Source: Aquatica leii (Eukaryota > Arthropoda > Insecta > Coleoptera > Lampyridae). Taken from it: DNA of 64,000 nucleotides. Position 1 is the first letter of the stretch; each line of letters begins with the position of its first letter. The DNA lies in the NCBI GenBank assembly GCA_035610365.1, contig CM069432.1:278355482-278419481 (forward strand). The letters are read 5' to 3'. Positions 23,641 to 34,369 of the stretch are shown in pieces. Under the pieces are notes generated by a model. The model was not told the DNA's origin and made no database searches. It was given only the letters and a program-made list of their open reading frames with translations. The position numbers were made by a program, and so were the translations under genes.

Positions 23641-25193
23641 ATAATTTCAAAATGAAAACGTACACAGACGTAGTGGAACCCAAAACACAAAATAATAATA
23701 ATTAGATTAAAAAAATTACGGTCAGCATAAACACATCAAAAATTAAAATGGTCATTTCTATAAAGAAAAATTCGATTCAAAATTGGCCTTGCGCGGCACG
23801 GTAATAATTCATTATAGTGCATTCAAACTTCAATTCAAAGTTCATAATATACCAAGCGGCTATACGATTACTATGCAACCATAATGCACAACTACACTAT
23901 CCAAATAACAGCCCAACGGATTATCCGGACAATGGAAACCAACCATTGACAATAGACCTGACCATTACAAAAAACGTCACAGTGACATACCTCGAAGTCC
24001 TAGAAGAACTAAATTCCGATTACTATCCCGTACTTATTACAATAGATTACACAAGAAACTCTTCAACACATACCCCAACCTTAAAAAAAAAACGAGTACA
24101 GAAAAACAATAAACGAAAAGCCTCCCGCTACACACCTAACATGGAGTATTATATACAGAAGATGCAAAACCCAACGCCATTGCGGACGCCTACTTAAAAC
24201 AACACAAACTGACACTACATTACTCTAACGCAGAAACAAAAAAACAGTTAATGAAGCAGTAAGCAAACTCATCAATACTGACGCAACTACGCTGGATCAA
24301 GACCTAACCAGCTCAAAAGAAATTAAACAAATAATCAAAAAATCCAACAATAAAGCACCAGTAGAGGATAAAATAACAAATCAAATCCTAAAGCATCCCG
24401 AGGAGACCATCATGCACCTATACTACATATTAAACCAGAGCTTAAAGCTACAGTGCTTTTCAAATGAATGGAGAAACGCTTTTTTAAAACCGGGAAGGAT
24501 CCCACGTTCGAGGTTAACTATAGACCCATCAGCCTACTACCTACGATGGAAAAATTATTAGAAAAACTAATTCTAAACAGGATACAACAATCATAAAAAA
24601 CAAAACCACAATATTATTCAACGTCAGTTTGGGTTCAGAGAACACAGAAGCACAACACTACAACCCTCAAAGATTATAGACAACGTAATGGCAAATTTCA
24701 ACAAAAGCAATGTCCACTGTCACTGTCACCTAATTCAAATAACAAGATTGTTCTTACAACAAAGAACTTTCCAAGTAAGAAACAACAATACGCTTTCCTA
24801 TAAGAAACGCATACTACCCGGAGTTCACTAAACCTCTTCACGCTCTACAGCAATGATATTCAGATCAGAACACCGAGCGGACGCTGTTTGCCTTTCATAC
24901 GGCTATCCTGGTCACTTTATGGAAGAAAAAATAAGCTAATAAGTATATCCAAAAGCAATAAAAATTAATCCATTTTAATAATTTTCACGTACAAAAAGGA
25001 CAAAACCCATTCAACAATACACTTCAGCGCTCACCCAATAACAACAAAAAAAAACCACAAAGAGTAACTCTAGACAAAAAACTAACCTTTAAACACCACA
25101 TCACGCAGACTATGTAAAAAGCAAGCAAAGCAATGCAAGCACTGTACCCGCTACGGCATCATAAAAACAGGCTGAAAACAAAAATCAAAACCC
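23641..25193 (+). pseudogene. Jockey-type LINE, 5' part up to the Gypsy insertion
   Basis: 23817-24197 carries the end of a jockey-type endonuclease (YPNNSPTDYPDNGNQPLTID, then LEELNSDYYPVLITIDYT), with the preceding N-terminal part missing. From about 24200 the RT follows in broken frames: KEIKQIIKKSNNKAPVEDKI, then NYRPISLLPTMEKLLEKLIL near 24510-24580, which are RT boxes of the jockey group. Stops, frame changes and a deletion remove the catalytic Y-A-D-D box. The element is cut at 25193-25197 by the Gypsy element and resumes at 34366. Confidence 0.75.
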
Positions 25194-25197
25194 ATGG

Positions 25198-27122
25198 TGT
25201 TACATGCCAAAATTAACACAAAGTCACTGCCTGCAATGAAGTAACATAAACGGGGGGGGTTGTGCCACTAGCTCAATGGAGAAGGGTGGGTTTTATTTAA
25301 AATTCCGTGAAAAATTGGAAACGCGATCGTCGTAAAAATGGAACTAGAACGGTAAAATAGTCAAATAATCGATAAGGGCGCCAATCAAGGATTTCTATAA
25401 GGGGAAGCTTTCAAACCCTTGATTACCTGAAAGCTCATCCGGTTGGTCATAACCACAGAACTTACCTTGGGTTATAACAATTCTGAAAAACACTTAAACA
25501 AAAATTTACGTATGCGGCGGCTAAATGAATAAAAGCTCTTTACATTTAACAATTTAACATTTATTGATTGAAAATTTAAAACCAAGACAAAATAAAATAA
25601 CAAGTACTAAATGATATCAAATAAATTTGAATAAAAGAAATGAAATAATCTTAAACAAACAAAAATGAATAATTTACACACAAAACATTACATTAAAATT
25701 TATAAAAAGAAATGCTACTACAATAGCGTTAATTCGACGTCAAATATAATTAAATCTCAAGATCTTGGCCGCATATTTATAACAAACAAATTATATAACA
25801 CAAAAAAAAAACAATACAGTTTATAACATAAATATGTCCGAACTTTAATTCGAACTAAACAAAATATAGTTTATAAGTCGTTACATTATCATATATTCGA
25901 AATACGAATCACTTCTCAACGCACAAAACAAAGTTAATTGATTTTAATTTTTGCGCAAACACTATACGTGTTCATTAAAATAATTAAATTCAACGTTAGT
26001 CGTAATTTCAATTGACTTAAAAAAAAAATTGAAAGCTTTTACTGCATTTTTAATCGCGGGACACTGCACGATCAAACAACAAAATCGATAAATACCTTAA
26101 TTCTTAATTGGTGACACCGGCTGAACTTTGGTTCCCAGTGGATTTGAAAGCTAACACCTTGGATGGACTTTAGCTGCTTCCCAAACAATAGGTTACCAGT
26201 GGAAGATTTATTAATCCGCCCCAAAGGCGAAAGATATGAGATTGCGAAACAAACTCACGCACAAATTCACGTAACGAAACATACGATATTAATTTAGGTA
26301 AAACAGTGATCTTAATTAACCGTAATTACGAAAAAGGAAAGTTTGATTTTCCACTTAAATTCACTGCACCCTCTTCTTTTACTTCCATGGTAATTATTAG
26401 AACAGGTGAATTATCACCTTCGTTAACTACATTTTTCCGGCCGTCAACCAACTAACTTCCCACTCTCACATTTACCAAAAACACATCTATATATCAACTT
26501 TCGTCGACTGCCCTTTCCACAAAGGCTGCGTTCGAAACTTCAAACACCAAAATGCTCTCGCGAAAAAGTGCAATAAAGAGGCAAACAAACATATTACGTC
26601 ATATTTATATAATTAGGACACAGCGTTTCGCTTGTACGTGAAACTGTCAATTTGACAAGATATTATATTACAAGAATTTAAACTGCCTAATAAATTAAGA
26701 TAACGACTTACTTTTTCCACGTAATCTAAACGTTTGACATAAAGAAATTCAAGTATGAATGTACTCGAACAAAGAACTCATAAACCAACTTAAAATAAAC
26801 AAACGGTGAAAATAGATTTAATTACGATTATATCTCAGAAGGAAAACATAAATCACAACTGGAATTTTTCAACAATCCAAGTGAAACATTCAATAAGCAA
26901 AATCGCGAAAGCAGATGGTTTACCGCGTAACAAAATACAAAACTTTATCAACAATTACATTGTAACTTCGAATTTAAAATCGTAAAATAACTTATTAAAC
27001 TCAATCTAAAATTCACATTAAACCAAATTCAAAATACATTAAATGAAAATCGTCAATCCAAATACTGTGTCCGTTATCAAACATTACTCAATCAACCAAT
27101 CGATTTTTAAACGATGGTTACA
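25198..27122 (-). repeat. 3' LTR of the Gypsy element (1925 bp)
   Basis: Runs from TGTTACATGCC to GATGGTTACA and repeats 32440-34365. On the minus strand it reads TGTAACCATC...GGCATGTAACA. Differences from the other LTR are single-base changes in homopolymer length (for example the A runs near 25501, 25669 and 26571). A run of eight Gs at 25252-25259 is the same in both. Confidence 0.95.
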
Positions 27123-27134
27123 CCTCCCCTACTT
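27123..27134 (-). other. Polypurine tract
   Basis: On the minus strand the 12 bases directly before the 3' LTR read AAGTAGGGGAGG. Position and purine content are those expected for plus-strand DNA priming. Confidence 0.75.
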
Positions 27135-27708
27135 AAAGAGGATTTCTTAAATCACTCTATAAGCAATAAAAGAAAAACCAAAACGAAACGAAAAACCCAA
27201 AACCCCAAAAAAAAACAAACGATAATGTAACTAAACGACAAACGTCAAAAACAAAACGAAACTAAACCTATGGATTCTCGCGATCTCGCAATCATCGAGA
27301 ACCCCTAACGAAACTAACGGAACGAAAACCTAAACGATAAAAGAAGGGTAGCATATGTTTGGGTTCGACACAGATCACTCGATGCTGCACAATAGAAGAG
27401 GGCGCGCTGCGCTTCACGAGATCCGCGCATTGCGTTTTTCCCACAACTACTGCCCTCACCGAGCGATGGCACCTAGCCGCAAACACTACAGAAATAAAAG
27501 ATAAGGACAGACAAGATAGCAGAAGAAAGAAAAATGGAAATAAAAGAACCGTTGTTTAGTCGCCTCTTACGACAAGTGGTGTCCCCACTGTAGAGAAATA
27601 TTCTTAGTCCGTCTCTACACGGAACCCAAAAACGAAACTAACTAACCTAAAAAAACGAACAAGAAACTAAAACAAAAGAAAAAAAAATCCAAACGGTAAA
27701 ACCTAAAA
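27135..27708 (-). other. 3' untranslated region of the Gypsy element, with three adjacent hairpins
   Basis: No coding capacity beyond 66 codons. At 27559-27619 three perfect short inverted repeats follow one another: GTCG/CGAC (27559-27573), GTGG/CCAC (27576-27588) and TGTAGAGA/TCTCTACA (27589-27619). In the element's sense this reads as a structured RNA ahead of the polypurine tract. The GTCGTAAGAGGCGACTAA core is one I associate, from memory only, with recurrent sequence in insect transposons. Confidence 0.6.
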
Positions 27709-30495
27709 CTATTTATTCCCAGTCGGGTTTAACTTTAAGTCCTTGGCGTTCCATATGCCTTTTGATGCTCCCGTGTCATCAGACAACTCATAGGTCTGAT
27801 ACGAAACTTTCCGTTTCACGTAGAACGGACCGATAAACTTAGGTGCCAGTTTGGCCGAGAAATATCGAGATGCATCAGAAAGGACATAATTCTTTCGCCA
27901 TACTGTGTCTCCCACCTCAAAAGGTGCTGGACGACGACGTAAATCGTAATAATGTTTAGCGCGGACATAAGCGGCATTCAAGCGATTCTTAATGTCGACG
28001 TAAACTTCTCTAAACGCTGGGCCTCTTTCGGCCAAAAAGGTACGATCAGCAAAAGATAGATCGTCGATAGTGTCGGAATCGGTAGTTTTTCCATGACGTG
28101 ATCCGTCGAGACAGATTTCACGTCCGAAATTAGCGAAAAACGGCGTTAAGCCGGTGACTTCATGTACAGCGGTACGAATAGCACATGCTACTTTAGCAAG
28201 ATACTTATCCCAATGTCGATGGTTGTCTTCGATATATGACGATAGCATTGTCTTCATGACTCTGTTGACTCTTTCTGTTGGATTCGCTTGTGGATGATAA
28301 TTAGCGTTAAAAATAATTTTAGACTTATATGACGAAACCATTTTTGTAAATTCTGAACTGCGAAACTGTGTGCCGTTATCACACAAAAGATATTGAGGAA
28401 CTCCAAACATTAAAAACACATCTTCTTCAAGACGTTTAGTAACTGCTGCTGCAGTAGCGGAACGTAACGGGAAAAATAAAACAAATTTAGAAAAATAATC
28501 GGCAACCACAAGGATGTACGAATAACCACTCTTAGATCGCGGTAGCGGTCCAACAAGATCGGTAGAGATCAACTGCCAAGGTTTGTCCACAATAGGATGA
28601 CGGGTCATAAGGCCAGCAGGACGTTTCTGTTCTGGCTTATGCGTGATACAAACTTTACAACCATTGATGTAACGAATGACGTCAGCCTTCATCTTAGGCC
28701 AGTAATAAAGCGGAACTATTCGTTCGAGAGTCTTAAAAATACCAAGGTGTCCAGCGGTAGGCTCATCGTGAAACTTAGACAATATTTCGAGTCGTTTAGA
28801 CTTAGGCACAACTTCTCTCCAATTGTCCTTCTCAGAACGAAGATCGGGATAGTCTACGGTAACATGCTTAAACAGCTTTCCGTTACTAATTTTCCACTGT
28901 GGAAAAGCGTTAGGTTTTGAACGTACACGTTCCATAAGTTTCGTTAACCATTTGTCCGAAGACTTAGGTTCGGTAGTGTCACAATCGGTAGTAATATTGT
29001 CGATAGCTGGTACTGAACGAGATAATGCGTCAGGTACGACATGATCCTTTCCTTTACGATGAATGATCGTAAAATCAAATTGCTGCAGTCTAACAGCCCA
29101 TCGTGCTAGACGACCGGTAGGTTCCTTTAAATTGTGTAACCAGACTAATGATGCGTGATCGGTAACTACAGTGAATGTTGTTCCTTCAAGATAAGGGCGT
29201 AATTTTTCGATAGACCACAGGACAGCCAAACACTCCTTTTCGGTAGTTGAATACTTGCGTTCACATTTTGTGAGCGACCTACTATTATAACAAATGACAC
29301 GTTCTTCACCGTCGATAAACTGTGTAAGAACTGAACCAAGACCAAAATCGGAAGCGTCAGTTTGAACTGTAAACGGAACATTGAAATCAGGGCAAGACAA
29401 AATAGGTGCGGAAATTAAACAATTCTTAATGATTTGAAAGGCTTCATCACAATCACTAGTCCAATTAAAGCTGGAATTCTTCTTTAACAGAGACGTCAAT
29501 GGAGCGATAATTGTCGAAAAATTTGGTACAAAACGGCGATACCACGAGGCCATGCCTATAATTCTTCTCACTTCAGCGACACCAGTGGGAACTGGAATAC
29601 GCAAAATTGCATCGACCTTTTCCGGGTCAACCGACAAACCAGTAGAATTTACTATAAAACCAAGATACTTAAGTTCAGGTTTACAAAAATGACATTTGTC
29701 TTTACTTAGCATCAAATTAGCCTCTCTAAGGCGACGGAGAACTTCAGTTAACACTTCCATGTGTTTCTCGAAGGAAGGAGCGCAAATAATGACGTCATCT
29801 AAATAAACAAAAACGTAATGCTCTAATTCGGGACCTAAAACTCGATCAATCAACCTCTGCCAAGAAGCTGGTGCGTTAGCTAAACCAAACGGTAAGCGCG
29901 TGAATTGGAATAACCCACGGTTCGGAACTGTAAAAGCGGTATACTGCTTAGACTCTTCGCTTAAAGGAATCTGCCAATAAGCGGACTTAATGTCGAGAGA
30001 TGTAATAAACTTAGCGTCACGAAGACGATCTAAAATAGACGAAACGTAAGGTAAAGGATAAGCGTCCTTTTCGGTAACTTTGTTGACTTTTCTAAAGTCC
30101 ACGCAAAAGCGATAAGAGTTGTCCTTCTTCTTCACCAATAAGATCGGGCTTGACCAAGCGCTGTTTGATTTTTCTACCACGCCTAACTTCAACATCTTTT
30201 CTAACTCCAGATCGATTTGTTTCTGGATAAACGGCGAAACTCGGTAATACCGTTGCTTAATTGGTTCGGAAGTAGTTTTGATCTGATGTTCGATCAAGTT
30301 GGTGCATCCAAAATTTTCATTCGTAGAAGAAAAGTGATTACTAACTAAATTATCTAACTGATTGAGCTGTTCTGAAGAAAGATCGAGACGAGACTGAATA
30401 ACGGAATCTTTATCTTCCAATTGTGAAATGGTGTCCATATTTTCGAAACGCCACTCACCTTTTCTAAGATCAGGAACGGTACCTGCTGGTTTCAA
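27709..30495 (-). CDS. pol: Gypsy Pol: reverse transcriptase, RNase H, integrase
   Basis: 928 codons, uninterrupted. RT occupies about residues 95-275, with VDFRKVN, LPFGLANAPASWQ and the catalytic YLDD at about 231-234. RNase H follows, with TDAS near 379 and TDH near 447. The integrase has an H-H-C-C zinc site (about 576, 583, 613, 616), then catalytic D near 646 (STDLVGPL), D near 706 (LCDNGTQF) and E near 742 (PTERVNR), a DD35E spacing. A GPY/F-type module (PKFIGPFYV) lies near 885; no chromodomain is seen. All catalytic residues are present. The first codon given is TTG; the real translation probably comes from a gag-pro-pol frameshift product. The frame overlaps the end of the protease frame by a few bases and is offset from it by one base. 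Confidence 0.95.
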   Translation of the reverse strand: MKPAGTVPDLRKGEWRFENMDTISQLEDKDSVIQSRLDLSSEQLNQLDNLVSNHFSSTNENFGCTNLIEHQIKTTSEPIKQRYYRVSPFIQKQIDLELEKMLKLGVVEKSNSAWSSPILLVKKKDNSYRFCVDFRKVNKVTEKDAYPLPYVSSILDRLRDAKFITSLDIKSAYWQIPLSEESKQYTAFTVPNRGLFQFTRLPFGLANAPASWQRLIDRVLGPELEHYVFVYLDDVIICAPSFEKHMEVLTEVLRRLREANLMLSKDKCHFCKPELKYLGFIVNSTGLSVDPEKVDAILRIPVPTGVAEVRRIIGMASWYRRFVPNFSTIIAPLTSLLKKNSSFNWTSDCDEAFQIIKNCLISAPILSCPDFNVPFTVQTDASDFGLGSVLTQFIDGEERVICYNSRSLTKCERKYSTTEKECLAVLWSIEKLRPYLEGTTFTVVTDHASLVWLHNLKEPTGRLARWAVRLQQFDFTIIHRKGKDHVVPDALSRSVPAIDNITTDCDTTEPKSSDKWLTKLMERVRSKPNAFPQWKISNGKLFKHVTVDYPDLRSEKDNWREVVPKSKRLEILSKFHDEPTAGHLGIFKTLERIVPLYYWPKMKADVIRYINGCKVCITHKPEQKRPAGLMTRHPIVDKPWQLISTDLVGPLPRSKSGYSYILVVADYFSKFVLFFPLRSATAAAVTKRLEEDVFLMFGVPQYLLCDNGTQFRSSEFTKMVSSYKSKIIFNANYHPQANPTERVNRVMKTMLSSYIEDNHRHWDKYLAKVACAIRTAVHEVTGLTPFFANFGREICLDGSRHGKTTDSDTIDDLSFADRTFLAERGPAFREVYVDIKNRLNAAYVRAKHYYDLRRRPAPFEVGDTVWRKNYVLSDASRYFSAKLAPKFIGPFYVKRKVSYQTYELSDDTGASKGIWNAKDLKLNPTGNK

Positions 30496-30890
30496 AAATC
30501 AACGCCTAAAATTAAATTATGCGGAACGTCAGGAACAACTAAAACTTCTAAAACAACAATTTTTCCTTTAATTTCGATTGGGACGAGAAGTGAACCTAAA
30601 CTTTGTACTGATTTACCATTAGCTACAATACAATTAACTTTAACTGACTTATTTAACTTCAAACCTAATTGACTAAAAATTTCCCAACCCTTAGAACCAA
30701 CAATAGTGCGAGAAGCGCCACTATCTAATAAACTTAAAATTTCGTGACCAAAAACTTTAACATAGACAAAAGGTCTTTCGTCAGACTCAGCAGACTCTAA
30801 AACATAATCCAACACGACTTTATTCTTAACGAAACTCTTTTCTTCGAAGAATGTAAACTATTAAAATATACAGCCGATTTAACTTTGACC
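30492..30890 (-). CDS. Gypsy aspartic protease
   Basis: The open frame from 30815 to 30492 (107 codons) carries the retroviral aspartic protease signature LLDSGASRTIVG and the late ILGVDF turn. It is preceded by in-frame sequence from about 30840, and ends in a stop exactly where pol begins in the next frame. Both borders, toward the gag-side frame near 30842 and toward pol near 30493, fall at short homopolymer runs and can be explained by one-base length changes. So the protease is probably meant to be continuous with pol. Loss by mutation and assembly error are both possible. Confidence 0.85.
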
Positions 30891-30924
30891 TCAGACGTCA
30901 CTAAACGGCTTCTTAGTACGTCCT

Positions 30925-32334
30925 TTACTCGTTTCCCGAACACTTAGAACAAGTGCGGACCGTAACGTTAGGTTTTCCACAACGATAACAAAATAAACCT
31001 TTCTTAGGTTCTTTGCAAGAAGCAGCTCGATGGTTAGGCTTCCTACAATTCCAACATAATTGCGGACTACTTCGATTAGAAGAAGCAGGCGCATTAACGA
31101 TAGCTAACCTTCGCGAAGAAGGTGCGATACTAGAAGACGGTAATCGTAAATGTTGTCTAACAGGTGGTGTAGATTTTTCACCACTACTAACGTTATTCGA
31201 AGAACGAGAAACGGCAATGTCCTTAACTTGAGATGTTACATAAGCTAGATCAGGCTCCATGTCCTGTTTTCTACGAGATGGAGGCGTGTAAGCTTCAATA
31301 GCTTGCATGCGGTCCTCGATAATACGACCAAATTTAATTAACTCCTCAATTGAAGTAACCGACGACAAACCAAGCTGAGTTTGATAAACGGGAGAAATAT
31401 TTCTTAATAAAATCTTTAACTGCTTTTCTTCAGAAAAAGGTTCATCGAGACGTGAAAACATGTTGCGAATAATTGCAACGTAAATACCCATAGGTTCATC
31501 ATTAGCTTGAGTGCGACGCTTAATTTCTTCAATAAGTCGTTCGTCATAATCGGTAGGCTGGAATTGTTCGCGTAAAAACTTAACTAAATCTTCCCAAGAA
31601 TTAACTGAACTACGAATGGATCTAACAAAAATCAATGCATGACCTGTAAAAAGATCAGTACACTCCAAAAATAACTGATGACTTGAAACGTTACGCGATA
31701 ATTGAAGTTCGGCAACTCGTTCTAAGAATGCGTTCAATGAAATTGACTTTGCGTCACCAGAAAACTTTAAGTTCCATTTTGAAACTGAAATACTCTTAAC
31801 ATGACTAATAAAATTTTGACTAACAGCAGAAGACGTCGGTAAAGCGTTATCAACTACTAAAGAAGGCTGAACGACAGGTTCGATGACTTCATCGGCGGAA
31901 GTAGACGGATTTGAAACAACAATTTGTTTATCCAAAAGTTCGTACTGCGAAATTAAAACAACTAAATCTTTTTTTAAAAACTCATCTTTAACTTGAGAAT
32001 CGTCACCTTGAATAGGAATTGAATTGCCAATACGGTTTAACAAATATTTAATTTTGGTTTCAATAGTAGAAGAAATTTTTGTAGTTGAAGTAATTTTTAA
32101 TGAATCTATTAATTTTCTAAGCTCATCGATACCTTCATGAATCGCTAATTTATCTGCATTAAAATCGAACGGATACACGGGACGAGATAATTTGCCGGTG
32201 GCTTCTTCAATAAGGAAATTCTTGAGTAAACCTCGTAATACGACAACACCTAAAGATGCATCACCACCTCTAATCAAAATTTCATAACGTAATTCGTTAT
32301 GCGATAAACGATCAACAATCAATTTGTAACCCAT
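30925..32334 (-). CDS. gag: Gypsy Gag (capsid and nucleocapsid)
   Basis: 469 codons starting at an ATG about 105 bases inside the 5' LTR. The N-terminal 190 residues are charged and helical. A retrotransposon capsid domain spans about residues 190-345 (WNLKFSGDAKSISLNAFLE to the ISPVYQTQLGLSSV segment). The C-terminus has two cysteine clusters: a proper zinc knuckle CWNCRKPNHRAASC, and a second C-x2-C-x4-V-x4-C in which the histidine is valine. Gag forms the particle and packages the RNA. The stop at 30925 follows a GGGAAAC heptamer by one codon. Confidence 0.92.
   Translation of the reverse strand: MGYKLIVDRLSHNELRYEILIRGGDASLGVVVLRGLLKNFLIEEATGKLSRPVYPFDFNADKLAIHEGIDELRKLIDSLKITSTTKISSTIETKIKYLLNRIGNSIPIQGDDSQVKDEFLKKDLVVLISQYELLDKQIVVSNPSTSADEVIEPVVQPSLVVDNALPTSSAVSQNFISHVKSISVSKWNLKFSGDAKSISLNAFLERVAELQLSRNVSSHQLFLECTDLFTGHALIFVRSIRSSVNSWEDLVKFLREQFQPTDYDERLIEEIKRRTQANDEPMGIYVAIIRNMFSRLDEPFSEEKQLKILLRNISPVYQTQLGLSSVTSIEELIKFGRIIEDRMQAIEAYTPPSRRKQDMEPDLAYVTSQVKDIAVSRSSNNVSSGEKSTPPVRQHLRLPSSSIAPSSRRLAIVNAPASSNRSSPQLCWNCRKPNHRAASCKEPKKGLFCYRCGKPNVTVRTCSKCSGNE
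30928..30940 (-). promoter_or_regulatory. Candidate -1 ribosomal frameshift site GGGAAAC
   Basis: On the minus strand the gag frame reads TCG GGA AAC GAG TAA. This contains the heptamer GGGAAAC in the X-XXY-YYZ register, one codon before the gag stop. Slipping back one base enters a frame that stays open for about 45 codons toward the protease. This fits the usual way LTR elements make a Gag-Pol fusion. I did not fold the downstream RNA. Confidence 0.6.
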
Positions 32335-32409
32335 TTTAAAATGAAATTACAAAACGGTAAAATCTTCCAAAAATCACGAAACTTAACAGGCAAACTAAAA
32401 TTCGAAAAA

Positions 32410-32430
32410 GGCCACACGCTGGAGACGCCA
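32410..32430 (-). promoter_or_regulatory. Candidate primer binding site of the Gypsy element
   Basis: On the minus strand, nine bases after the 5' LTR, the sequence reads TGGCGTCTCCAGCGTGTGG. It begins with TGG as expected for pairing with a tRNA CCA end. I could not assign the tRNA. Confidence 0.5.
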
Positions 32431-32439
32431 AATTATTTA

Positions 32440-34365
32440 TGTTACATGCCAAAATTAACACAAAGTCACTGCCTGCAATGAAGTAACATAAACGGGGGGG
32501 GTTGTGCCACTAGCTCAATGGAGAAGGGTGGGTTTTATTTAAAATTCCGTGAAAAATTGGAAACGCGATCGTCGTAAAAATGGAACTAGAACGGTAAAAT
32601 AGTCAAATAATCGATAAGGGCGCCAATCAAGGATTTCTATAAGGGGAAGCTTTCAAACCCTTGATTACCTGAAAGCTCATCCGGTTGGTCATAACCACAG
32701 AACTTACCTTGGGTTATAACAATTCTGAAAAACACTTAAACAAAATTTACGTATGCGGCGGCTAAATGAATAAAAGCTCTTTACATTTAACAATTTAACA
32801 TTTATTGATTGAAAATTTAAAACCAAGACAAAATAAAATAACAAGTACTAAATGATATCAAATAAATTTGAATAAAAGAAATGAAATAATCTTAAACAAA
32901 CAAAATGAATAATTTACACACAAAACATTACATTAAAATTTATAAAAAGAAATGCTACTACAATAGCGTTAATTCGACGTCAAATATAATTAAATCTCAA
33001 GATCTTGGCCGCATATTTATAACAAACAAATTATATAACACAAAAAAAAAAACAATACAGTTTATAACATAAATATGTCCGAACTTTAATTCGAACTAAA
33101 CAAAATATAGTTTATAAGTCGTTACATTATCATATATTCGAAATACGAATCACTTCTCAACGCACAAAACAAAGTTAATTGATTTTAATTTTTGCGCAAA
33201 CACTATACGTGTTCATTAAAATAATTAAATTCAACGTTAGTCGTAATTTCAATTGACTTAAAAAAAAAAATTGAAAGCTTTTACTGCATTTTTAATCGCG
33301 GGACACTGCACGATCAAACAACAAAATCGATAAATACCTTAATTCTTAATTGGTGACACCGGCTGAACTTTGGTTCCCAGTGGATTTGAAAGCTAACACC
33401 TTGGATGGACTTTAGCTGCTTCCCAAACAATAGGTTACCAGTGGAAGATTTATTAATCCGCCCCAAAGGCGAAAGATATGAGATTGCGAAACAAACTCAC
33501 GCACAAATTCACGTAACGAAACATACGATATTAATTTAGGTAAAACAGTGATCTTAATTAACCGTAATTACGAAAAAGGAAAGTTTGATTTTCCACTTAA
33601 ATTCACTGCACCCTCTTCTTTTACTTCCATGGTAATTATTAGAACAGGTGAATTATCACCTTCGTTAACTACATTTTTCCGGCCGTCAACCAACTAACTT
33701 CCCACTCTCACATTTACCAAAAACACATCTATATATCAACTTTCGTCGACTGCCCTTTCCACAAAGGCTGCGTTCGAAACTTCAAACACCAAAATGCTCT
33801 CGCGAAAAAAGTGCAATAAAGAGGCAAACAAACATATTACGTCATATTTATATAATTAGGACACAGCGTTTCGCTTGTACGTGAAACTGTCAATTTGACA
33901 AGATATTATATTACAAGAATTTAAACTGCCTAATAAATTAAGATAACGACTTACTTTTTCCACGTAATCTAAACGTTTGACATAAAGAAATTCAAGTATG
34001 AATGTACTCGAACAAAGAACTCATAAACCAACTTAAAATAAACAAACGGTGAAAATAGATTTAATTACGATTATATCTCAGAAGGAAAACATAAATCACA
34101 ACTGGAATTTTTCAACAATCCAAGTGAAACATTCAATAAGCAAAATCGCGAAAGCAGATGGTTTACCGCGTAACAAAATACAAAACTTTATCAACAATTA
34201 CATTGTAACTTCGAATTTAAAATCGTAAAATAACTTATTAAACTCAATCTAAAATTCACATTAAACCAAATTCAAAATACATTAAATGAAAATCGTCAAT
34301 CCAAATACTGTGTCCGTTATCAAACATTACTCAATCAACCAATCGATTTTTAAACGATGGTTACA
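32440..34365 (-). repeat. 5' LTR of the Gypsy element (1926 bp)
   Basis: The partner of 25198-27122, from TGTTACATGCC to GATGGTTACA on the plus strand, followed directly by the ATGG duplication. As the 5' LTR it should contain the promoter, but I could not place a start site with confidence. Confidence 0.95.
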
Positions 34366-34369
34366 ATGG

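Larger units (their letters stand above)
25194..34369 (-). mobile_element. Nearly complete Ty3/Gypsy LTR retrotransposon with ATGG target duplications
   Basis: A whole element on the minus strand: 5' LTR 32440-34365, primer binding site, gag, protease, pol, polypurine tract, 3' LTR 25198-27122. The 4-bp target duplication ATGG lies at 25194-25197 and 34366-34369. The two LTRs show no substitution by eye; they differ only in the length of a few A or T runs. No envelope gene is present: the 587 bases between pol and the 3' LTR hold no long frame. It is inserted into a jockey-type LINE. A diverged solo LTR of the same family lies at 41398-43299. Confidence 0.95.

Noticed and set aside
27555-27622. 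Hairpin cluster as a hammerhead ribozyme
   Set aside because: The conserved CUGAUGA and GAAA core elements of a hammerhead are not present between the stems.
31013-31231. Plus-strand frame opposite gag, and similar frames opposite pol (28597-28920)
   Set aside because: They are antisense shadows of the intact gag and pol frames, with no domain of their own.
25194-34369. Envelope gene in the Gypsy element (errantivirus-type)
   Set aside because: Only 587 bases lie between pol and the 3' LTR and they hold no frame over 66 codons.
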